From Thiodiazotropha sp040507225 (GTDB taxonomy: Bacteria > Pseudomonadota > Gammaproteobacteria > Chromatiales > Chromatiaceae), in the NCBI GenBank assembly GCA_040507225.1, contig JBEVVG010000002.1:806001-870000 (forward strand): DNA of 64,000 nt, given 5' to 3'. The position numbers and the translations under genes were made by a program. The notes below the pieces were generated by a model. It worked only from the letters and a program-made list of their open reading frames with translations, was not told the origin of the DNA and did not search any database. Positions 63,749-64,000 of this stretch are shown piece by piece. Each line of letters begins with the position of its first letter. Position 1 is the stretch's first letter.

Positions 63749-63772
63749 CCGAAAGGTAAGGATACCTTTCGG
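63749..63772. terminator. Bidirectional hairpin between convergent genes
   Basis: CCGAAAGGTA (63749-63758), loop AGGA, then its exact reverse complement (63763-63772). It lies between the convergent gene ends at 63737 and 63784; the T-run is weak, so terminator function is inferred. Confidence 0.6.
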
Positions 63773-63783
63773 GTTAATATGGG

Positions 63784-64000
63784 TCAGCTTGATGCATCCA
63801 GGTAAGCGGACCAATCCCTCTGCTCATCACCAAACACCAGGAAGTAAGGATTGAGCAACGAATCCTTGGTGTTGTAACTGAGCGTCTGCAGGTCCAGGGT
63901 GGTCACCCGGCCACCCGCGGCCTCCACCACCGCCTGGGCTGCGGCGGTGTCCCACTCGGAGGTCGGTCCCAGTCTCGGGTAGACATCCGCCTTGCCTTCC
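63784..64000 (-). CDS. cysQ: 3'(2'),5'-bisphosphate nucleotidase, C-terminal part (5' end beyond window)
   Basis: 71 codons plus stop on the minus strand, open at the right edge. The sequence reads GKADVYPRLGPTSEWDTAAAQ..., the conserved inositol-monophosphatase-like motif with the metal-binding WDTAA, then AVVEAAGGRV and the typical end SLLNPYFLVFGD. This is the C-terminal part of CysQ, which recycles PAP from sulfate assimilation. Confidence 0.9.
   Translation of the reverse strand, partial: EGKADVYPRLGPTSEWDTAAAQAVVEAAGGRVTTLDLQTLSYNTKDSLLNPYFLVFGDEQRDWSAYLDASS

Overview
The window looks like chromosome from a GC-rich, free-living or symbiotic gammaproteobacterium with a sulfur-linked, metabolically flexible lifestyle. 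Pointers are E. coli-type gshA, OxyR with both redox cysteines at the E. coli positions, Rof, GspA/GspB, modEABC, potABCD, many c-di-GMP enzymes, and a sulfur/C1 oxidation block. A Chromatiales/Sedimenticola/Thiodiazotropha-like sulfur oxidiser would fit, but that is inference from gene content, not from a marker gene. I see no rRNA, tRNA, CRISPR array, phage or transposase.

The most interesting block is 6.1-21.3 kb. A TetR-family repressor gene (6117-6746, -) is divergent from a + strand cluster. The cluster holds a secreted SELENBP1/SBP56-type methanethiol oxidase (7056-8447), a SCO1-MauG fusion, a second SCO1/SenC, a TlpA-like thioredoxin, a small membrane protein, glutathione-dependent formaldehyde dehydrogenase and S-formylglutathione hydrolase, and ends at a terminator. 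A secreted DsrE-like protein, gshA (-) and a two-gene NAD-type formate dehydrogenase (+) follow. Together these encode methanethiol -> formaldehyde (+ sulfide, H2O2) -> S-hydroxymethyl-glutathione -> S-formylglutathione -> formate -> CO2 with NADH recovery, and glutathione synthesis to supply the cofactor. Three copies of one 14-bp inverted repeat, AATGAACATTCRTT, lie at 6817-6830, 11215-11228 and 16627-16640. Each sits exactly inside the 17-bp spacer of a -35/-10 pair. At 16.6 kb one copy lies inside two face-to-face promoters, one reading gshA and one reading the formate dehydrogenase operon. This reads as a dedicated TetR-controlled methanethiol/formaldehyde regulon.

Left of this block are the 5' part of a large autotransporter with five PKD-like repeats (runs off the left edge; possible FNR-type promoter), a TPR protein and a NADAR protein. 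Right of it are Rof, a membrane zinc peptidase, an FmdB-like zinc ribbon protein, an ECF sigma/anti-sigma pair, a DUF5666 lipoprotein, potABCD (polyamine uptake) and modEABC (molybdate uptake, useful for the molybdenum formate dehydrogenase).

From 35 to 53.7 kb the window is dominated by envelope and signalling genes: GspA/GspB, a HAD hydrolase, a patatin phospholipase, a hemerythrin-PAS-PAS-GAF-GGDEF-EAL-CZB protein, a PEP-CTERM protein, a periplasmic binding protein overlapping a CHASE-PAS-GGDEF-EAL gene, and an adenylate cyclase-FHA protein followed by an MscK-type channel. From 54.1 to 58.5 kb there is an oxyR-led run with a heme-oxygenase-like diiron candidate, a TrpD2-like protein and ApbE. 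The right end has bioA, a double CDGSH protein, a GGDEF protein, a tandem thioredoxin-fold protein, a small secreted protein of unknown function and the 3' end of cysQ. Several perfect palindromic REP/MITE-like repeats lie between operons.
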